A stretch of 64,000 nucleotides of DNA. It comes from JAJXWB01 sp965246795. GTDB taxonomy: Bacteria > Pseudomonadota > Alphaproteobacteria > Rhizobiales > Beijerinckiaceae. Shown here piece by piece: positions 42,729 through 52,811 of the stretch (positions are counted from its first letter, which is position 1; the number at the start of each line of letters is the position of its first letter). The notes under the pieces were generated by a model. That model searched no databases, was not told the origin of the DNA, and saw only the letters and a program-made list of their open reading frames with translations. The stretch lies in assembly GCA_965246795.1 (NCBI GenBank), contig CBDFFN010000020.1, positions 7,879-71,878 of the forward strand. Reading direction: 5' to 3'. Position numbers and translations under genes: made by a program.

Positions 42729-45215
42729 TCAGACTTTCACAAGCTCGCGAACGCGCGCCGCGAGAATGTCGACGGCAAACGGCTTCGTCAGCACCTGCAT
42801 GCCCGGCCCGAGACGACCGTTACCGATCGCGGCGTTCTCCGCATAGCCGGTGATGAACAGCACCTTCAGGTCCGGGCGCACGATGCGGCTCGCATCGGCC
42901 ATCTGCCGACCGTTCATGCCGCCGGGCAGGCCGACATCCGAGATCAGGAGATCGATCCGCGCGTCGGATTGGAGGATGCGCAAACCTGCGGCGCTGTCCG
43001 CGGCCTCGATGACGCGATAGCCAGCCTCTTCAAGCACATCGGAGACGAGCATCCGCACGGTCGGCTCGTCGTCGACCACAAGGATCGTCTGGCCGGCCTG
43101 TTCCGCTGGCAATGCCGCGAAATCCGTTCCGGGCACCTCGGCATCCGCCTCGCCATAATAGCGCGGCAGATAGATGCAGACCGTCGTGCCTTCGCCGATT
43201 TCGGAGTAGATGCGCACCTGTCCGCCGGACTGCTTTGCGAAACCGTAGATCATCGAGAGGCCGAGACCCGTGCCTTCGCCGATCGGTTTCGTCGTGAAAA
43301 ACGGATCGAAGGCGCGCTCGATGACATCCGTGGTCATGCCGCTGCCGGTATCGGTCACGCAAAGCGACAGATATTGCCCCTCGGGCACGTCGTGGCGACG
43401 CGCCGCCGATCGGTCGAGCCATTTGTTGGCGGTCTCGATCGTGATGCGGCCGCCCGATGGCATCGCATCGCGCGCGTTGATGCAGAGATTGAGCAGCGCA
43501 TTCTCGAGCTGCGGCGGATCGACGAGCGTCAGCCAGACACCCGATGCGCCAACGGCCTCGACATTGATCGCGGGCCCGACCGTGCGCTGGACGAGATCGA
43601 TCATGCCGTTGACGAGCGCATTCACATTCGTCGGTACAGGCGACAGCGTCTGGCGGCGCGAGAAGGCGAGCAGCCGGTGCGTCAGCGCCGCGGCGCGTCG
43701 CGCCGCGCCTTGCGCCGCAGTGACGTATTTGTCGACATCGCCGAGCCGGCCCTGGCTCAGCCGCGTCGACATCATTTCCAGCGCGCCGGAGATGCCGGCA
43801 AGCAGATTGTTGAAGTCGTGCGCAAGGCCGCCAGTGAGCTGGCCAACGGCTTCCATCTTCTGCGCCTGTCGTAGCGCATCTTCCGCGGCGACGAGATCGC
43901 GCGTGCGCTCTTCGACGCGTTGTTCGAGCGTCGCATTCGCCTGCGCCAGTCCTCGCTCGGCGTGGATGCGGTCGGTGACGTCGTAGCCGCCGACGAAAAT
44001 GCCGTTGACGGCGCCGGCGTCGTTGCGGATCGGCTGGTAGAGCAGATCGATGAAACGCTCACCCGCATCGCCGTTCAGCACGATAGGCATGGCGCGCGCC
44101 GAAAACGGCTGCCCCGTCGCATAGACCTGATCGAGCAGCTCGTAGAAGCCCTGTCCCGCAATATCGGGAAACACGTCGCGCACCGACCGACCGATGAAGT
44201 CGCGCATGCCGGCGATCGCGAGATAGGCGTCGTTCACATATTCATAGATATGCGCGGGTCCGCTGAGGATGGCGACAAAGCCCGGAATCTGCTGAAGGCT
44301 GCGGCGCTGACGTTCGGATTCCTGGGCCAGTCGCGCTTCTGCCTGCCGACGCGCCGTGACGTCCTTGAAGAGAACCGCAACCTGTTTCCGCTCCGCGGGC
44401 TCGATGCGGAAGGCCGACAGTTCGAGGTGACGCCCGGTCGCGACGAGTTCGCGCTCGAAGCAGATCGGTTCGCCGGTGCGCAACACGCCGCCATAGAGAT
44501 CGACCCATCCTTGCGCCTCGTCCGGCACCATCTCGCGCACTTTCTGGCCGACGACATCGGCGATGCCGGCGTGGCGCGCATAGGCGGGGTTTGCTTCGAC
44601 ATGCACGTAGTCGCTGAGCGGTCCATGCGGGCCGTCGTTGAACTCGATGATGCAGAAGCCTTCGTCGATCGTGTTGAAGAGCGTGCGGTAGCGTGCCTCG
44701 CTGTCGGTCAGCGCCACGCTTTTGCGCACCGCATCGGTCGTTTCGCTGGTGAGAATGAAGAGGCCGACGACCTCGCCCTGCGCATCCAGCACGCGCGAAT
44801 AAGAGAAGCTCCACCACGTGTCGCGGGCTCCGCGGTCCGTTTCGAGTTTCCACGGCAGATCGACGAAACGCTTCGCGCGACCGGCAAAGGCATCGTCGAT
44901 GATCGGCTTCGCCTGCTCCAGACCATCGGCCCAGACCTTGTCGAAGCGCTCGCCCATCGCCCATGCGGTGCGCGGGCCCAGCAGCGGCGCGTAGGTGTCG
45001 TTGTGGAAGAACCAGAGATCCTTACTCCAGGCGAGGATCATGCTCTCCGGCGAATTGACGACGAGGCTCAGTGCGCCGCGCAACTCTGCGGGCCATGTGT
45101 CCGGCATGCCGAGCGGATGGTTCGACCAGTCGCGCGCACGGATTTTTTGTTCGGCTTCGCCGCCGCCGGCGAGAAAAGCGAAGGGGTCGGTCATGCCGGT
45201 CGGAAAATCAGTCAA
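42729..45215 (-). CDS. Hybrid sensor histidine kinase with three PAS-type domains and a receiver
   Basis: An 828-residue soluble kinase. PAS-like sensor regions lie at about 40-165, 175-290 and 305-420, followed by a coiled coil (LAQANATLEQRVEERTRDL). The phospho-acceptor His466 is in GGLAHDFNNLL; the ATPase has NLCINARDAMP, DTGSGM and GEGTGLGLSM. A C-terminal receiver at 708-828 carries Asp760 (LLISDVGLPGG) and Lys at about 811. No membrane segment is present, so it senses a cytoplasmic cue. No output gene is adjacent. Confidence 0.93.
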   Translation of the reverse strand: MTDFPTGMTDPFAFLAGGGEAEQKIRARDWSNHPLGMPDTWPAELRGALSLVVNSPESMILAWSKDLWFFHNDTYAPLLGPRTAWAMGERFDKVWADGLEQAKPIIDDAFAGRAKRFVDLPWKLETDRGARDTWWSFSYSRVLDAQGEVVGLFILTSETTDAVRKSVALTDSEARYRTLFNTIDEGFCIIEFNDGPHGPLSDYVHVEANPAYARHAGIADVVGQKVREMVPDEAQGWVDLYGGVLRTGEPICFERELVATGRHLELSAFRIEPAERKQVAVLFKDVTARRQAEARLAQESERQRRSLQQIPGFVAILSGPAHIYEYVNDAYLAIAGMRDFIGRSVRDVFPDIAGQGFYELLDQVYATGQPFSARAMPIVLNGDAGERFIDLLYQPIRNDAGAVNGIFVGGYDVTDRIHAERGLAQANATLEQRVEERTRDLVAAEDALRQAQKMEAVGQLTGGLAHDFNNLLAGISGALEMMSTRLSQGRLGDVDKYVTAAQGAARRAAALTHRLLAFSRRQTLSPVPTNVNALVNGMIDLVQRTVGPAINVEAVGASGVWLTLVDPPQLENALLNLCINARDAMPSGGRITIETANKWLDRSAARRHDVPEGQYLSLCVTDTGSGMTTDVIERAFDPFFTTKPIGEGTGLGLSMIYGFAKQSGGQVRIYSEIGEGTTVCIYLPRYYGEADAEVPGTDFAALPAEQAGQTILVVDDEPTVRMLVSDVLEEAGYRVIEAADSAAGLRILQSDARIDLLISDVGLPGGMNGRQMADASRIVRPDLKVLFITGYAENAAIGNGRLGPGMQVLTKPFAVDILAARVRELVKV

Positions 45216-45236
45216 AGCGCGTTGGAACTGACGGCG

Positions 45237-45614
45237 TCAGGCGCGCTTGCGCTGCCGTTGTGGCTGCATCTCTCGACGCGCGCGTCCGGATTGCCAATGT
45301 TTCGTGCCGAGCGACCCTTCGAACAGCGCAGGGACGTACAGGTCGGCATCGAGGCGCGGAAACTGGATGCCTGTCCCGGCCGGGTTGATTTCGATATCTA
45401 AGAGATCGCCAGGTCGCGCCCTCTCGAGCCCCTGCGCAAGGTGCGGCGCGAAGGCCAGCTCGACGCTCGTATTCATTGTCATTACGACGCGCCCGATGCG
45501 CCGATCGTATCGCGCGGCAACCGCATAAGGCACGCTTTCGCGACGCGCATCCATGCGTGCGTTGGCAGCGGCGATGTCATCGTCCGACAGATTGATCGTT
45601 TCACCTTTGGCCAT
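45237..45614 (-). CDS. DUF2442-domain protein
   Basis: A 125-residue protein whose central part (YDRRIGRVVMTMNTSVELAF) and end of the domain (LDADLYVPALFEG) match DUF2442. It overlaps the DUF4160 gene by 14 bp. This gene pair is common in mobile and accessory regions and has been suggested to act as a toxin-antitoxin-like unit, which is not proven. Confidence 0.8.
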   Translation of the reverse strand: MAKGETINLSDDDIAAANARMDARRESVPYAVAARYDRRIGRVVMTMNTSVELAFAPHLAQGLERARPGDLLDIEINPAGTGIQFPRLDADLYVPALFEGSLGTKHWQSGRARREMQPQRQRKRA

Positions 45615-45834
45615 GAAGCCGCTCCCAGGCGGAACAGAATTCGCTCAGCCGGTTCTGAAGATGCCGCATCATTTGCACCAAATCGCGGCGGGCAAAACCG
45701 GAATTTTCTCGCAACGTCGGTGGACCGACAGGACAGTTCAGGACGAAGACGGCTTCGCATTCTGGCCTGATAACATGCACATGCGCCGGGCGATGATCGT
45801 TGGGATAGATGACAACGCGCAATCGTCCGGGCAT
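45601..45834 (-). CDS. DUF4160-domain protein
   Basis: A 77-residue protein with the family signature VVIYPNDHRPAHVHV, and a helical C-terminus. ATG 45834 is the only usable start; the frame is open further upstream without a start codon, so a lost N-terminal start is possible. First gene of a DUF4160-DUF2442 pair, 60 bp downstream of gyrB on the same strand. Confidence 0.78.
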   Translation of the reverse strand: MPGRLRVVIYPNDHRPAHVHVIRPECEAVFVLNCPVGPPTLRENSGFARRDLVQMMRHLQNRLSEFCSAWERLHGQR

Positions 45835-45894
45835 ATCGGCTAATTTGGCAAGGCTGCCGCCCCCGCCTATGTGCGGAGATGCGACAAGACCCCA

Positions 45895-48342
45895 TCACAC
45901 ATCCAGATTCGCCACGCTCAGCGCATTAGCCTGGATGAACTCGCGGCGTGGCTCGACAACGTCGCCCATCAGCTTCACGAAAAGATCATCGGCCTCGTCG
46001 CCTTCGCGCACGCGCACTTGCAGCAGCGTGCGCGCCTCGCGGTCGAGCGTCGTTTCCCAAAGCTGCTCGGCATTCATCTCGCCGAGTCCCTTGTAGCGCT
46101 GGACAGTGAGGCCCTTGCGGCCGGCGGTGCCCATCGCATCGTAGAGACCGAGCGGTCCGTGCAACATGCTTTCGTCGCCGCGCCGCGAGAAGACTGCCGG
46201 CGATGCGAAGACATCATGGAAGGCCGTCGCGCGCTCCGCGAGCTTTCGAGCATCGGCCGAGGCAAGCAAACCGGCGTCGAGCGCCGCCGCCTGCGTCACA
46301 CCGCGCAGCAAACGCGTGAAGACGAAACCGCCATCGACGACGCGACCTTCCCAGCCGCGTTCGGTTTCTTCTGCGATCGCATCGAGGCGCGCGGCAATCG
46401 CGTCGGCACGACGCTGCGCTTCGGTCTCGTCGTCGGGCATAGTGCCGAGAAAGCCAGCGACCGCCGCCTGTTCGACGATGGTGCGGTCGTAGCGCGAATG
46501 CAGCGCCGCCGCCGTGCTGCGGAACGCGCGCGCGTCGTCGAGCAGCAGACGAAGATCCCGACCCGCCCTGTCGCCGCCGTCGGTGCGTAAAACAGCGCCG
46601 TCAAGAACGGAATCGATGAGGTAGTCTTCGAGCGCGCGCTCGTCTTTGAGATATTGCGCGGACTTGCCTTTCGTCACTTTGTAGAGCGGCGCCTGCGCGA
46701 TGAAGAGATGACCGCGGGTGATGAGGTCCGGCATCTGCCGATAGAAGAACGTCAGGATCAGCGTACGGATATGCGCGCCGTCGACGTCGGCATCGGTCAT
46801 GATGATGACCTTGTGATAGCGCAGCTTGTCCGCGTTGAACTCCGTCGAAATACCGGCGCCGAGCGCTGTGATCAGCGTGCCGATCTGGTCGGAGCCGAGC
46901 ATCTTGTCGATACGCGCGCGCTCGACGTTGAGGATCTTACCGCGCAACGGAAGCACCGCCTGATATTCGCGGTTACGGCCTTGTTTCGCGGTGCCGCCGG
47001 CGGAGTCACCTTCGACGATGAAGAGTTCGGACTTCGCGGGATCGCGCTCCTGGCAATCGGCAAGTTTGCCCGGCAGGTTGGCGACATCGAAAGCGCCCTT
47101 GCGGCGTGTGAGTTCGCGGGCCTTGCGTGCCGCCTCACGCGCAGCAGCGGCTTCGACGACCTTTCCGACGAGCGTCTTCGCTTCCGCCGGATGCTCCTCG
47201 AGCCATGCGCCGAGCGCGTCGTTGACGATCGACTCGACAACGGGCCGCACTTCCGACGAAACCAGCTTGTCCTTCGTCTGCGATGAAAACTTTGGATCGG
47301 GCACTTTGACAGACAGGACGCAGGTCAGACCCTCGCGGCAATCGTCGCCGGTGAGTTCGACCTTCTCGCGTTTCGTCAGACCGGACGAGACCGCGTAGCC
47401 CGTCACCTGCCGCGTCAGCGCACCACGAAAGCCCGCGAGATGTGTGCCGCCGTCGCGCTGCGGGATGTTGTTCGTGAACGGCAGCACATTCTCGTGGTAG
47501 CTGTCGTTCCACCACAGCGCGACATCGACCGTGACACCGTCGCGTGTCGTGCCGATGATAATCGGCGTGCCGATCAGCGGTGACTTCGCGCGATCGAGAT
47601 AACGCACAAAGGCTTCGAGCCCGCCTTCGTAATACAGTTCCTCGTGTTTCTGCTCCGCATGGCGCAGATCGCGCAGCACGATGCGCACGCCAGAATTGAG
47701 AAACGCGAGTTCGCGCAGACGATGTTCAATCGTTGCGTAGTTGAACTCGATCATCGTGAACGTGGCGGGCGACGGCACGAAGGTTACGGCGGTGCCGCGT
47801 TTCGGCTTGCCGTTTTCGATCGGCGCATCGCCGGTACGTTCGAGCGGCGCGACTGCATCGCCGTGCGCGAATTCGATGAAGTGCTCGCCGCCGTCACGCC
47901 AGATGCGCAGCTTTAGCGACGTCGAGAGCGCATTGACGACGGAGACGCCGACGCCGTGCAGGCCGCCGGACACTTTGTAGGAATTCTGATCGAATTTTCC
48001 GCCGGCATGCAGCTGCGTCATGATGACTTCGGCCGCCGACACGCCCTCTTCGTGGTGGATATCGACGGGGATGCCGCGGCCATTGTCGGTGACGGTCACG
48101 GCGCCGTCGGCGTCGAGCGTCACGGTGACGAGCGTCGCGTGACCTGCGAGCGCCTCGTCGATCGCATTGTCGACGACCTCGTAGACCATGTGATGGAGGC
48201 CCGACCCGTCGTCGGTGTCGCCGATATACATGCCGGGCCGCTTGCGGACGGCGTCGAGGCCGCGAAGCACCTTGATCTGTTCGGCGCCGTAGGCGCTTTC
48301 GCCCGCGGGGCCGGCGGCAGAAGGTTCTGAGTTTTCCGACAT
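45895..48342 (-). CDS. gyrB: DNA gyrase subunit B
   Basis: ATPase subunit of DNA gyrase. From the ATG at 48342 (MSENSEPS) it has 815 residues, usual for alphaproteobacteria. IKVLRGLDAVRKRPGMYIG and DNGRGIPVDIH are in the GHKL ATPase, FIVEGDSAGGTAKQGR is the TOPRIM Glu, and TDADVDGAHIRTL the metal Asp. The open frame upstream to 48444 has no family sequence. It is divergent from recF; dnaA and dnaN are not in the window. Confidence 0.97.
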   Translation of the reverse strand: MSENSEPSAAGPAGESAYGAEQIKVLRGLDAVRKRPGMYIGDTDDGSGLHHMVYEVVDNAIDEALAGHATLVTVTLDADGAVTVTDNGRGIPVDIHHEEGVSAAEVIMTQLHAGGKFDQNSYKVSGGLHGVGVSVVNALSTSLKLRIWRDGGEHFIEFAHGDAVAPLERTGDAPIENGKPKRGTAVTFVPSPATFTMIEFNYATIEHRLRELAFLNSGVRIVLRDLRHAEQKHEELYYEGGLEAFVRYLDRAKSPLIGTPIIIGTTRDGVTVDVALWWNDSYHENVLPFTNNIPQRDGGTHLAGFRGALTRQVTGYAVSSGLTKREKVELTGDDCREGLTCVLSVKVPDPKFSSQTKDKLVSSEVRPVVESIVNDALGAWLEEHPAEAKTLVGKVVEAAAAREAARKARELTRRKGAFDVANLPGKLADCQERDPAKSELFIVEGDSAGGTAKQGRNREYQAVLPLRGKILNVERARIDKMLGSDQIGTLITALGAGISTEFNADKLRYHKVIIMTDADVDGAHIRTLILTFFYRQMPDLITRGHLFIAQAPLYKVTKGKSAQYLKDERALEDYLIDSVLDGAVLRTDGGDRAGRDLRLLLDDARAFRSTAAALHSRYDRTIVEQAAVAGFLGTMPDDETEAQRRADAIAARLDAIAEETERGWEGRVVDGGFVFTRLLRGVTQAAALDAGLLASADARKLAERATAFHDVFASPAVFSRRGDESMLHGPLGLYDAMGTAGRKGLTVQRYKGLGEMNAEQLWETTLDREARTLLQVRVREGDEADDLFVKLMGDVVEPRREFIQANALSVANLDV

Positions 48343-48568
48343 GAAACCTGCGTTCGCGGCGGCTGGCTTGAGCGCCTGAAAACGTCGTGGCCGCGCATGA
48401 TTCGATTGGATTTCGTATCTAACCATTCCGCCCCCTTTTTGCACGCGCTTTCGGCTGCATTTCGCGCCTTTTCACCGCTTCGAAGGGCGCCGAAAATCAT
48501 GGGCTTGCGCGGGTTCGGTCGCCGACCTCGCGCTGGCCGAAAATCCGTGCGAAGCAGCCGGTGTGCCG

Positions 48569-49723
48569 ATGCCAGCGCAACCTCTTGCCGAAACGCTTCG
48601 AAAGCCGCGCGTGAATCGGCTGGTGCTGGCCGCGTTCCGGTCCTACGCGCAGCTCGATATTGCGCTCGCCGGCGACACGATCGTCCTCACCGGCGAGAAC
48701 GGCGCCGGCAAGACAAATGTGCTGGAGGCGCTTTCGCTTTTGTCGCCGGGACGCGGCCTGCGGCGGGCCGAGCTCTCGGAATGCGCGCGCGAGCCTGGCG
48801 ATGGGCGGTTTGCGCTGTCCGTGCATGTCAGCGATGGCGACGGCACGGTCGTGCTCGGCACGGGACTGGAGCCGCAAAGCGAGGGGCCGCCGCAACGCCG
48901 CGCGCGCATCGACCGTGCGCCGGTCGCGTCGTCGCGCGATTTCGCCGATCACGTGCGGCTCGTCTGGCAGACGCCGGCGATGGATGGGCTGTTCGCGGGT
49001 TCGCCGGGCGACCGACGGCGTTTTCTCGACCGGCTGGTGCTGGCGGTCGATGCCGGCCACGGTACACGCGCGAATGCGCTGGAGCGGGCGCTCCGCAATC
49101 GTAATCGCCTGCTCGAAAACCGCGCGCAATCGGCGTGGCTCGATGCCGCCGAGCGCGAACTGGCGGAACTCGCCGTCGCCGTGGCAGCCGCGCGGCGTGA
49201 AACGGTCGCGCGACTGGCGGCGCTGCTGCTGGCGCGCCGTGACGAGGGCTCGGCGTTTCCGTGGGCCGACGTGCGGCTTGAAGGCGACGTCGAGGCGTCG
49301 CTCGATACCGGGTCGGCGCTGGAGGCCGAAAATGCCTATCGCGACACGTTGCGCAAGAATCGCGGGCGCGATGCCGCCGCCGGCCGCACACTCGTCGGGC
49401 CGCATGCGAGCGATCTCGTCGTGCGCCACGGTCCGAAAGACATCGAAGCGCGAAAGGCCTCCACGGGCGAGCAGAAAGCACTGCTGACGGGCCTTGTGCT
49501 CGGGCATGCGCGGTTGGTCGCAGGACTTACCGGCTTCGCGCCGCTCGTACTGCTCGACGAGATCGCGGCGCATTTCGACCCCGTTCGACGTGCGGCATTG
49601 TTCGAGGAAACGCGGGCGCTCGGCGGTCAGGTCTGGATGACAGGCGCCGACGACGCGGCGTTCTCGTCGCTCGGCCGCGACGCGACCTATCTGCGTGTCA
49701 CGCCGGGTGCGATCGCGCTCTGA
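48569..49723 (+). CDS. recF: DNA replication and repair protein RecF
   Basis: Loads RecA at single-strand gaps with RecO and RecR. The 384-residue protein (ATG 48569; GTG 48563 is an alternative) has the Walker A loop LTGENGAGKTN, GRGLRRAEL, the ABC-like signature STGEQKALLTGLVLGHARL and Walker B LVLLDEIAAHFD. Its stop is one base from the convergent malic enzyme stop. Confidence 0.94.
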   Translation: MPAQPLAETLRKPRVNRLVLAAFRSYAQLDIALAGDTIVLTGENGAGKTNVLEALSLLSPGRGLRRAELSECAREPGDGRFALSVHVSDGDGTVVLGTGLEPQSEGPPQRRARIDRAPVASSRDFADHVRLVWQTPAMDGLFAGSPGDRRRFLDRLVLAVDAGHGTRANALERALRNRNRLLENRAQSAWLDAAERELAELAVAVAAARRETVARLAALLLARRDEGSAFPWADVRLEGDVEASLDTGSALEAENAYRDTLRKNRGRDAAAGRTLVGPHASDLVVRHGPKDIEARKASTGEQKALLTGLVLGHARLVAGLTGFAPLVLLDEIAAHFDPVRRAALFEETRALGGQVWMTGADDAAFSSLGRDATYLRVTPGAIAL

Positions 49724-51406
49724 TCAGCAAAACTCGGGGTACACCGGCTCCCAGACATGCGCATCGACAGCGGCCGCGATGTCGACCGACTTGTCGGCAA
49801 GACCCTCACGGATGGCCTGCTCGGCGACCGCGATGGCAACAGACACCGCGACATCGCGCAAGTTTTCCACCGGCGGGAGCAAACGCGTGGAATTGCCGGC
49901 GAGCGCTGGCGACAATGCTGCCAGCGCCTTCGCGGCGGCCATAAACATGCCGTCGCTGATCCTGCGAGCCTCGACCGACAACACGCCGAGCCCGATGCCG
50001 GGAAAAATGTAGGAATTGTTGGTCTGGTCGACGGGCCATAATGCGCCGGCCCATTCGACCGGCGGAAAGGGGCTGCCACAGCCGATCAACGCGCGACCTT
50101 CCGTCCAATTGGTGATGTCCTGAGGACGCGCCTCGCTGCGCGACGTGGGGTTCGACAGCGGAAAGATCACGGGGCGCTGGCAGCCCGCCGCCATCGCGCG
50201 CACGACATCCTCGGTGAAGGCGCCGGCCTGCATCGAGACGCCGATCAGTGTCGTCGGCCTCACATTCTCGACGACATCGATGAGATCGAGACGATCGTCC
50301 CGTCGACGCTTCCAGCCGGCGACGTCGGCAGGGGTCCGCGCAAGACGGCGTTGCGCGTCGCGCACCGGCGTGACGCCGTCGATAAGCAAACCGTCCATGT
50401 CAACGGCGTAGAAGCAGTTTCGCGCCTCCTGCTCAGAAAGCCCGTCGGCGAGCATCGCATCCATGACGAGATTGGCGATGCCGCAACCCGCCGATCCCGC
50501 GCCGAACAATACGATGCGCTGGTCGCGCAAGGCCGTGCCGGTGACGGCGATCGCGGCCAGCAGCGTGCCGGCGGCAACGGCGGCGGTGCCCTGGATGTCG
50601 TCGTTGAAGGTGCAGAGCCGGTCGCGATAGCGCGTCAGCAGCGGACCGGAGTTTTGGCCGGCGAAATCCTCCCATTGCAGCAGCACGTTCGGCCAGCGCG
50701 CATGAACAGCCGACACGAAGGTTTCGACGAATTCGTCATATTCGGCGCCGCGCACGCGTTCGTGCCGCCATCCGACGTAGAGCGGATCGCCGAGCCGATC
50801 GACATTGTTTGTGCCGACATCGAGCAGGATCGGCAGCGTCTGCGAGGGATGGATGCCGGCGCAGGCGACATAAAGCGCAAGCTTGCCGATCGGGATGCCC
50901 ATGCCGCCCGCGCCTTGGTCGCCGAGACCGAGGATGCGCTCGCCATCGCTGACGACGACGACGCGCACGTCGTCGAAATGCGGATCGCCGAGGATTTCGA
51001 TGATGCGGTGCTTGTTCGGATAAGACAGGAACAGCCCGCGCGGCTTGCGCCAGATTTCCGAGAAACGCTGGCAGCCTTCGCCGACCGTCGGCGTGTAGAC
51101 GAGCGGCAAGAGCTCCGCGATATGTTGCGTTAGAATGGCGTAGAACAGCGTCTCGTTGGAATCCTCGAGATCGCGCAGGAACGCGTATTTCTGAAAATCG
51201 GTGCCGGTCGCGCGAAGCGCCTTCATGCGGCGCTCGACCTGTTGTTCGAGCGTGCCGATGTAGGGGGGCAGGATGCCGTGCAGGCCGAAGCGGTCGCGCT
51301 CGTCCTCCGTGAACGCCGTGCCCTTGTTGAACATGGGCTGATTGATGAGGTCGAAGCCCCGCAGCGCCGTCGAACGCGGCGCGTGCCATTTGTATGTTCC
51401 GGTCAT
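49724..51406 (-). CDS. maeA: NAD-dependent malic enzyme (oxaloacetate-decarboxylating)
   Basis: Oxidative decarboxylation of malate to pyruvate. The 560-residue protein is the classical SfcA/MaeA type: LYYTPTVGEGCQ-like block (VYTPTVGEGCQRF), substrate and metal site LLQWEDFAGQN, TFNDDIQGTAAV and the NAD loop LFGAGSAGCGIANL. The cofactor is inferred from type. It is a single gene, convergent with recF. Confidence 0.92.
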   Translation of the reverse strand: MTGTYKWHAPRSTALRGFDLINQPMFNKGTAFTEDERDRFGLHGILPPYIGTLEQQVERRMKALRATGTDFQKYAFLRDLEDSNETLFYAILTQHIAELLPLVYTPTVGEGCQRFSEIWRKPRGLFLSYPNKHRIIEILGDPHFDDVRVVVVSDGERILGLGDQGAGGMGIPIGKLALYVACAGIHPSQTLPILLDVGTNNVDRLGDPLYVGWRHERVRGAEYDEFVETFVSAVHARWPNVLLQWEDFAGQNSGPLLTRYRDRLCTFNDDIQGTAAVAAGTLLAAIAVTGTALRDQRIVLFGAGSAGCGIANLVMDAMLADGLSEQEARNCFYAVDMDGLLIDGVTPVRDAQRRLARTPADVAGWKRRRDDRLDLIDVVENVRPTTLIGVSMQAGAFTEDVVRAMAAGCQRPVIFPLSNPTSRSEARPQDITNWTEGRALIGCGSPFPPVEWAGALWPVDQTNNSYIFPGIGLGVLSVEARRISDGMFMAAAKALAALSPALAGNSTRLLPPVENLRDVAVSVAIAVAEQAIREGLADKSVDIAAAVDAHVWEPVYPEFC

Positions 51407-51460
51407 TCGCTGCGCTCACCCCGACTTGCGGTACCGATTGTCACGGCCTGACGTGACAAT

Positions 51461-52705
51461 TCAAGGCCGCAGACCCGGAAGCCTCGCGGCCGGAATGCGC
51501 GTCGCGATATCGCGCACGGAGGGGCGCCGGCCCTTGAACTGCCCGCGCAGCACGAGGGCAAAGGCTAGCGCATCGAGGGCTAGAAACGTCACCCACCAGA
51601 TCGGCGAGACGCCGACGCTGAAGCCGGAGATAACAAGCGCATTCGTCAGACCGCCGAGTAGCAGCGGTGCGACCGGACCGGACGCAGCGCCGGCAAGCGC
51701 GAACAGGCGCGCCACGACGAAAGCGGCTGCTCCCACGCCGACGATGCCGAGTTCGAACCAAAGCTCGAAGAAGGCCGAGCGGTTCGACGTATAGGGCAGA
51801 TAGCCGGCCGCAACGGCGCGCGCCGCGGAATCGAAACCGTGCCCGATGATCGTGCGCAGCCCGTCCTTGGCGACGATGTCGCCCCAGATGATGGCGCGAT
51901 CCATCACCGCCGGGAGGCTTGTCGGCTCGAAGAGGACCGACAGCGCCAGCGCGATGAGCGGCGAGAAGACGAGCAGCATAGCCCAGACCAAGCCGCTGCC
52001 TCGCGCGAGAATTAGCGCCCGGCCGCGGGCCAACAGCCAGACCGTGCCCGAAATCACGAAGGCGACCATGGCCACCGGCGTGCCGACTGCAACGATGCCG
52101 GCAACGGTGAGGGCGGCCAGCGCGATAGCGAAACCGCGTTTGTTGCGGATGAGAAGGCCGGCGACGCCCGGCCAGAACACCAGCGAAAGCCCGAGCGCGG
52201 CACGGTCGAGCACGGTCAGTTCGCCCGGCGGCGTCGGCGGATCCCAGCGCAGTACGATGGCGGCCACAAGGGCGACTGCGCCGGCCATTGCGCCGATCGG
52301 TAGGAGGTAAAGGTTCGACGTCTTGGTCCGCTCAGGGAGAAATGCAGCAGCGACGGCGACGAGACCGGTCGTTGCAACCGTCTTCACGAAGCGCTCCGTC
52401 GGCCCGATCGCGAAGGGCGTCCAAAGCAGCGAAAGCGCCGCCCAGCCGAGCAGGAACAGCGCGCCGAGACCCTCCGGCGTCATCGCCGCATGCTGGAGTT
52501 TTCGCGGACCCCGCATGTCCGGCTCGAGCAGCCAGCCGACCAGCGTGAGCGCCGCCCCGACGGGCACGATCGTGTAGACCGCCTGCCGCGTCGCGACCGA
52601 GGCGATCAGCGCGCCGATAAGCAGGATCATCAGCGCCACGCGGACCACAAGCGCCGACGCCCCGGCGACGGGGTCGAGTGCAGGTGGGCGGGATCGCGTG
52701 AGCAT
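51461..52705 (-). CDS. O-antigen ligase/polymerase-like membrane protein
   Basis: A 414-residue protein with about ten to twelve membrane segments. A large loop near residue 290 has GHGFDSAARAVA, matching the Wzy/WaaL periplasmic loop. The ATG at 52705 is preferred over a TTG three codons upstream. It may polymerise or ligate a surface glycan, but no other glycan genes are nearby. Confidence 0.7.
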   Translation of the reverse strand: MLTRSRPPALDPVAGASALVVRVALMILLIGALIASVATRQAVYTIVPVGAALTLVGWLLEPDMRGPRKLQHAAMTPEGLGALFLLGWAALSLLWTPFAIGPTERFVKTVATTGLVAVAAAFLPERTKTSNLYLLPIGAMAGAVALVAAIVLRWDPPTPPGELTVLDRAALGLSLVFWPGVAGLLIRNKRGFAIALAALTVAGIVAVGTPVAMVAFVISGTVWLLARGRALILARGSGLVWAMLLVFSPLIALALSVLFEPTSLPAVMDRAIIWGDIVAKDGLRTIIGHGFDSAARAVAAGYLPYTSNRSAFFELWFELGIVGVGAAAFVVARLFALAGAASGPVAPLLLGGLTNALVISGFSVGVSPIWWVTFLALDALAFALVLRGQFKGRRPSVRDIATRIPAARLPGLRP

Positions 52706-52811
52706 GGCGCGCAACGGTTTTGACGGGCAACCCGTCTTTCACACCAGGATAAAGCGACGGAGCGAGTCGGGCTGTAGGGATGCAGCAACAGCCGTGATGT
52801 ATTTGGTACAG

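Noticed and set aside
43920..45401. A 493-codon open frame on the plus strand.
   Set aside because: Antisense shadow of the histidine kinase; codon bias follows the kinase gene.
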